Source: DASSKK01 sp035690495 (GTDB lineage: Bacteria; Actinomycetota; Actinomycetes; Propionibacteriales; Nocardioidaceae). Taken from it: a DNA stretch of 59,736 bases. The position numbers were made by a program, and so were the translations under genes. This document shows positions 56,713 through 59,736 of the stretch, piece by piece. Within the stretch, counting starts at the first letter, position 1. Each line of letters starts with the position of its first letter. Under the pieces are notes generated by a model that did no database searches, had not been told where the DNA came from, and was given only the letters and a program-made list of their open reading frames with translations. The DNA lies in assembly GCA_035690495.1 (NCBI GenBank), contig DASSKK010000040.1:1-59736 (forward strand), in the 5' to 3' direction.

Positions 56713-58178
56713 TCGGCCCCATGAGACGAGTCCAGATCCGGCGCGGCGCCTACGTCGACTCGGTGGCGCTCATGCAGGTGAGCAAGCAGGTCGGCGCACT
56801 CGAGGGAGTCACCGCCGCCCTGGTCGCGATGGCCACCGATCTCAACGTCGAGCTCGCCACGCAGATGGGCTTCCAGGTGTCCGAGACCGGCGCCAACCAC
56901 ATGCTCATCGCGGTCGAGGCCGACACCGACGAGGCGCACGAGGCCGCACTCGCGGAGGTGGACGCCGCGCTCAACGAGTCCTCGCTCCCGTCCTCACCGG
57001 GCTCCGACCTGGAGCCGGCCCCGGCGTTGCTGGGTGCCGCGGCCCGCCGGCTTCCCCGGGACCAGACCGCGGTGGCCCTCGTGTCGACACCGGGCGATCA
57101 CGCGTTCGTGGACGCGATCGACGCCCTGGACGCCGGCTTGCACACGATGCTGTTCAGCGACAACGTGTCGATCGAGCAGGAGGTCTCGCTCAAGGAGTAC
57201 GCCGACCCGTCCGGGCTGCTGGTGATGGGGCCCGACTGCGGCACCGCGGTGATCGGAGGTGTCGGACTCGGCTTCGCGAACGTGGTCCGCCCTGGACCCG
57301 TGGGCATCGTGGCCGCCTCCGGCACGGGCGCACAGCAGCTGATGTGCCTTCTCGACGCGTGCGGTGTCGGGATCTCCCACTGCCTCGGCGTCGGAGGGCG
57401 CGACCTGTCGGAGCCGGTGGCGGGGCGCTCCACCCGACGCGCGCTCGAGCTGCTCGCCCAGGACGAGGCCACCGAGCTGATCGTGGTGGTCTCCAAGCCT
57501 CCTGCGCCGGGCGTGGCCCGGGCCATCCGCGGGCACGCCGCCTCTGTCGCCGACTCGCACGGCGTACCCGTGATGTTCGCGCTGCTCGGACCCGGTGAGC
57601 CGGACCTGACTGCGTCCGCCCGGCAGGTGGTCGAGGCGACGGGCGCCACCTGGGCCGAGCCACGGCACTGGCAGAGCCGGCGAGCGCCGTCGGCCGCGCG
57701 CCGCGCGGGCGGATCTCTCCGCGGCCTGTTCACCGGTGGGACGCTGCGCGACGAGGCCCGGCTGATCGCCACGGAGCGGCTCGGCCCGATCGGCACCGAC
57801 CTCGCGGACACGGCCCACACCATGGTCGATCTCGGCGACGACGAGTTCACCCGCGGCCGGCCACATCCGATGGTCGACGCCTCGTCCCGGACGGACCTGC
57901 TCCTCGCCCAGATCGACGAACCACGCACGTCGGTGCTGCTTCTCGACGTGGTGCTCGGTCTGGCGGCCGACCCCGACCCCGCCGCCTCGCTGGTCGGTCC
58001 GGTCGGCACGGCGACCGAGCAGGGCGTCCCGGTCGTGGTGAGCCTCGTCGGCTCCCGCGACGACCCCCAGGGCCTCGAACGGCAGGCGGCTGCGCTCGCC
58101 GACGCCGGCGCCCGGGTGCATCTCTCCAACGCCGAGGCCACTCGCAAGGCCGTCGACCTGGTGGAGGGCGCCTCGTGA
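56709..58178 (+). CDS. fdrA: FdrA protein (AllF-like carbamoyltransferase subunit)
   Basis: 489 aa. Acyl-CoA-synthetase/succinyl-CoA-ligase-like CoA-binding folds: LLVMGPDCGTAVIGGVGLGFAN, GIVAASGTGAQQLMCLLDACGVGISHCLGVGGRDLSE, and a second repeat (LLLDVVLGLAADPDPAASL). Known as the subunit that in E. coli works with AllG and AllH in oxamate carbamoyltransferase; the phosphate-binding loops fit a role with carbamoyl phosphate. ATG 56709 overlaps the DUF2877 stop. The long upstream frame is a shadow. Confidence 0.92.
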   Translation: MIGPMRRVQIRRGAYVDSVALMQVSKQVGALEGVTAALVAMATDLNVELATQMGFQVSETGANHMLIAVEADTDEAHEAALAEVDAALNESSLPSSPGSDLEPAPALLGAAARRLPRDQTAVALVSTPGDHAFVDAIDALDAGLHTMLFSDNVSIEQEVSLKEYADPSGLLVMGPDCGTAVIGGVGLGFANVVRPGPVGIVAASGTGAQQLMCLLDACGVGISHCLGVGGRDLSEPVAGRSTRRALELLAQDEATELIVVVSKPPAPGVARAIRGHAASVADSHGVPVMFALLGPGEPDLTASARQVVEATGATWAEPRHWQSRRAPSAARRAGGSLRGLFTGGTLRDEARLIATERLGPIGTDLADTAHTMVDLGDDEFTRGRPHPMVDASSRTDLLLAQIDEPRTSVLLLDVVLGLAADPDPAASLVGPVGTATEQGVPVVVSLVGSRDDPQGLERQAAALADAGARVHLSNAEATRKAVDLVEGAS

Positions 58179-59572
58179 CCGCTTCTCCCCTGCCCGCACC
58201 CGAGGCCGTCGTCACAGCCGGAGCGTCCCTGTTCGCCGACGCGATCGAGCAGCAGGCGGTCGCCGTCGAGCGGGTGCAGTGGCAGCCCCCGGCCGGTGAC
58301 CCGGCCGCGCTCGCCGCGGTGATGGGCGACCGGCGCCGTCGGGACGCGAACGCCCGCGCGTTGCACGCGATGCTGGAGGCGCAGTCGCACCTGGTCGACG
58401 TACTCCCGGCGAGCGAGGCCCTCGGACTGCAGCCGGGCGAGTTCCTGCATGCCGGACCGCCGGTCGACTGGGAGCGCGCGTCCGGTCCGATGCGCGGGGC
58501 GCTGATGGGCGCGATGCTCTTCGAGGGCCTCGCCGACACCCCGGAGGGCGCCGAGCGTCGCCTGGAGCGCGGCGAGGGCGTGTCCTGGCAGCCCTGTCAC
58601 AGCCGCGGAGCGGTCGGCCCGATGGCCGGCGTGGTCTCCCCGTCGATGTGGGTCTTCTGCCTGCGTGACCAGGCCCATGAGCGTACGTCGTGGTGCTCGC
58701 TCAACGAAGGCCTCGGCAAGGTGCTGCGCTACGGCGCCTACGGCCCCGAGGTGGTCGAGCGGTTGCACTGGATGACCGACGTGCTCGGCCCGATGCTCCA
58801 GCAGGCGGTGCGGTCGCGCGACGACGACCCGGTCGACGTCAAGGCCATCGTCGCGCAGATGATCCAGATGGGCGACGAGGGCCACAACCGCAACCGCGCC
58901 GGAACGCTGATGTTCCTGCGCGAGGTGCTGCCGGCGATGATCGACTCCGGCCGGCCGACCTCCGACGTCGCGCAGGCGGTGCGGTTCGTGTCGGGCAACG
59001 ACCACTTCTTCCTCAACCTGGTGATGCCGACGTGCAAGCTCCAGGCCTCCGCGGCCTCGGGCATCGAGGGGTCGACGCTGGTCACGGTGATGGCCCGCAA
59101 CGGCACCGACTTCGGGATCCAGACCGCCGGAACCGGCGAGTCATGGTTCACCGCGCCGGCCGGCACCCCGGAGGGCCTGTTCCTCGGCGGATACGGACCG
59201 GAGGACGCCAACCCCGACATCGGCGACTCGGCGATCACCGAAACGGCGGGAACCGGCGGGTTCGCACTCGCCGCCGCGCCCGCGATCGTCCGGTTCGTCG
59301 GCGGCGAGGTCCCCGACGCGGTCGCCGCCACCCAGCGCATGTACGAGATCACCCTCGCCGAGCATCCGGCGCTGCAGATCCCGCTGCTGTCGTTCCGCGG
59401 CACCCCGGTCGGCGTCGACGTGACCCGCGTCGTCCGCACCGGGATCCTGCCCGTCATCGACACCGGGATCGCGGGCCGGGAGGCGGGCACCGGCCAGGTC
59501 GGCGCCGGCCTCGTCGAGCCCCCGGCGGAGGTGTTCACCGCCGCCCTGCACGCCCTCGCGGAGATCGCGTAG
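58175..59572 (+). CDS. allG: DUF1116 protein (AllG-like carbamoyltransferase subunit)
   Basis: 465 aa. DUF1116 pattern throughout: ERVQWQPPAGDPAAL, GVSWQPCHSRGAVGPMAGVVSPSMW, HWMTDVLGPMLQQAVR, and GDEGHNRNRAGTLMFLREVLP with the conserved GDExHxRNxA. Homologous to YlbE/AllG of E. coli. GTG 58175 overlaps the fdrA stop (GTGA). Ends 29 bp before the next gene. Together the three subunits probably transfer a carbamoyl group between a ureido acid and phosphate. Confidence 0.9.
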   Translation: MTASPLPAPEAVVTAGASLFADAIEQQAVAVERVQWQPPAGDPAALAAVMGDRRRRDANARALHAMLEAQSHLVDVLPASEALGLQPGEFLHAGPPVDWERASGPMRGALMGAMLFEGLADTPEGAERRLERGEGVSWQPCHSRGAVGPMAGVVSPSMWVFCLRDQAHERTSWCSLNEGLGKVLRYGAYGPEVVERLHWMTDVLGPMLQQAVRSRDDDPVDVKAIVAQMIQMGDEGHNRNRAGTLMFLREVLPAMIDSGRPTSDVAQAVRFVSGNDHFFLNLVMPTCKLQASAASGIEGSTLVTVMARNGTDFGIQTAGTGESWFTAPAGTPEGLFLGGYGPEDANPDIGDSAITETAGTGGFALAAAPAIVRFVGGEVPDAVAATQRMYEITLAEHPALQIPLLSFRGTPVGVDVTRVVRTGILPVIDTGIAGREAGTGQVGAGLVEPPAEVFTAALHALAEIA

Positions 59573-59601
59573 CGGCGCCGCCAGGGGGTAGCGTCCGGAG
59601 C

Positions 59602-59736
59602 ATGAGCGAGTCGATCACCGGAGAGCAGTACGCCCTCGCCGCCGGGCCGTACCAGGCGGTCGTCACCGAGTCGGGCGCGAGCCTGCGCGAGCTGACCTGC
59701 GGGGGCCGCCCGCTGGTGCTGCCGCACGGCGTGGAC
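59602..59736 (+). CDS. Aldose 1-epimerase family protein, 5' part
   Basis: First 45 residues only; the window ends. SITGEQYALAAGPYQAVVTE.. closely parallels the N-terminus of the epimerase at 34804-35730 (SGEQFEIRGGGYRAVVTE). ATG 59602 follows CGGAG by a short gap. The complete gene extends beyond the window. Confidence 0.75.
   Translation, partial: MSESITGEQYALAAGPYQAVVTESGASLRELTCGGRPLVLPHGVD

Overview
This window looks like chromosomal DNA of a high-GC actinobacterium, most likely close to Nocardioides (Nocardioidaceae). The evidence is the gene order (rrn - tyrS - argHGRFDBJC, and rplT-rpmI-infC near pheST), actinobacterial -10 boxes (TANNNT) placed 6-7 nt before start codons, a C-rich insert in PheS, and short dispersed GTCTCGAC..GCTCGACC repeats. 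The family assignment is an inference from layout and protein style; no search was run.

Layout. 1-872: 5' end of a 16S rRNA on the minus strand, with its leader, a box A-like antitermination element and two candidate promoters. 873-8034: FMN hydroxy-acid oxidase, tyrS, a serine hydrolase, a thioesterase, a secreted HNH nuclease, 3-methyladenine glycosylase, argH. 8153-15637: argG, argR, argF, argD, argB, argJ, argC, transcribed leftward and mostly joined by 4-base stop/start overlaps. 15732-17599: a DrrAB-like ABC exporter on the plus strand. 17601-25488: a SARP-type regulator with ATPase domain, pheT, pheS and a sensor kinase. 25560-27809: an rRNA methyltransferase, rplT, rpmI and infC behind a structured leader. 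28201-32248: an MHS-type MFS transporter, MEDS-domain signalling proteins (one interrupted by an in-frame amber codon) and an SseB protein. 32494-35730: a small plus-strand operon (membrane protein, PLP racemase/aldolase-like enzyme, P-loop kinase, aldose 1-epimerase).

35739-59572 is an accessory catabolic island. One leftward operon of 11 genes, mostly ATGA-coupled, encodes a uracil-type NCS2 permease, a three-subunit molybdenum hydroxylase, a CoxG protein, an amidase, HyuA, HyuB, an alpha/beta hydrolase, carbamate kinase and a ring-opening barbiturase/cyanurate hydrolase. Facing it are a quaternary-amine-type ABC importer, a PucR regulator, and the three proteins DUF2877, FdrA and DUF1116 (AllH, AllF, AllG), known in Escherichia coli as an oxamate carbamoyltransferase. 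Read together they suggest oxidative pyrimidine degradation: uracil to barbiturate by the Mo-hydroxylase, ring opening to ureidomalonate, phosphorolytic carbamoyl transfer to give carbamoyl phosphate, and ATP formation by carbamate kinase. That last half is not, to my knowledge, a described pathway and is the main hypothesis of this report. The island lies between two aldose 1-epimerase genes.

Other recurring features are non-canonical start codons (CTG in argR and the rRNA methyltransferase gene, ATC in infC), leaderless genes, and several repeats inserted in frame into coding sequences (argD, argJ, hyuA, coxG) or between arg genes.
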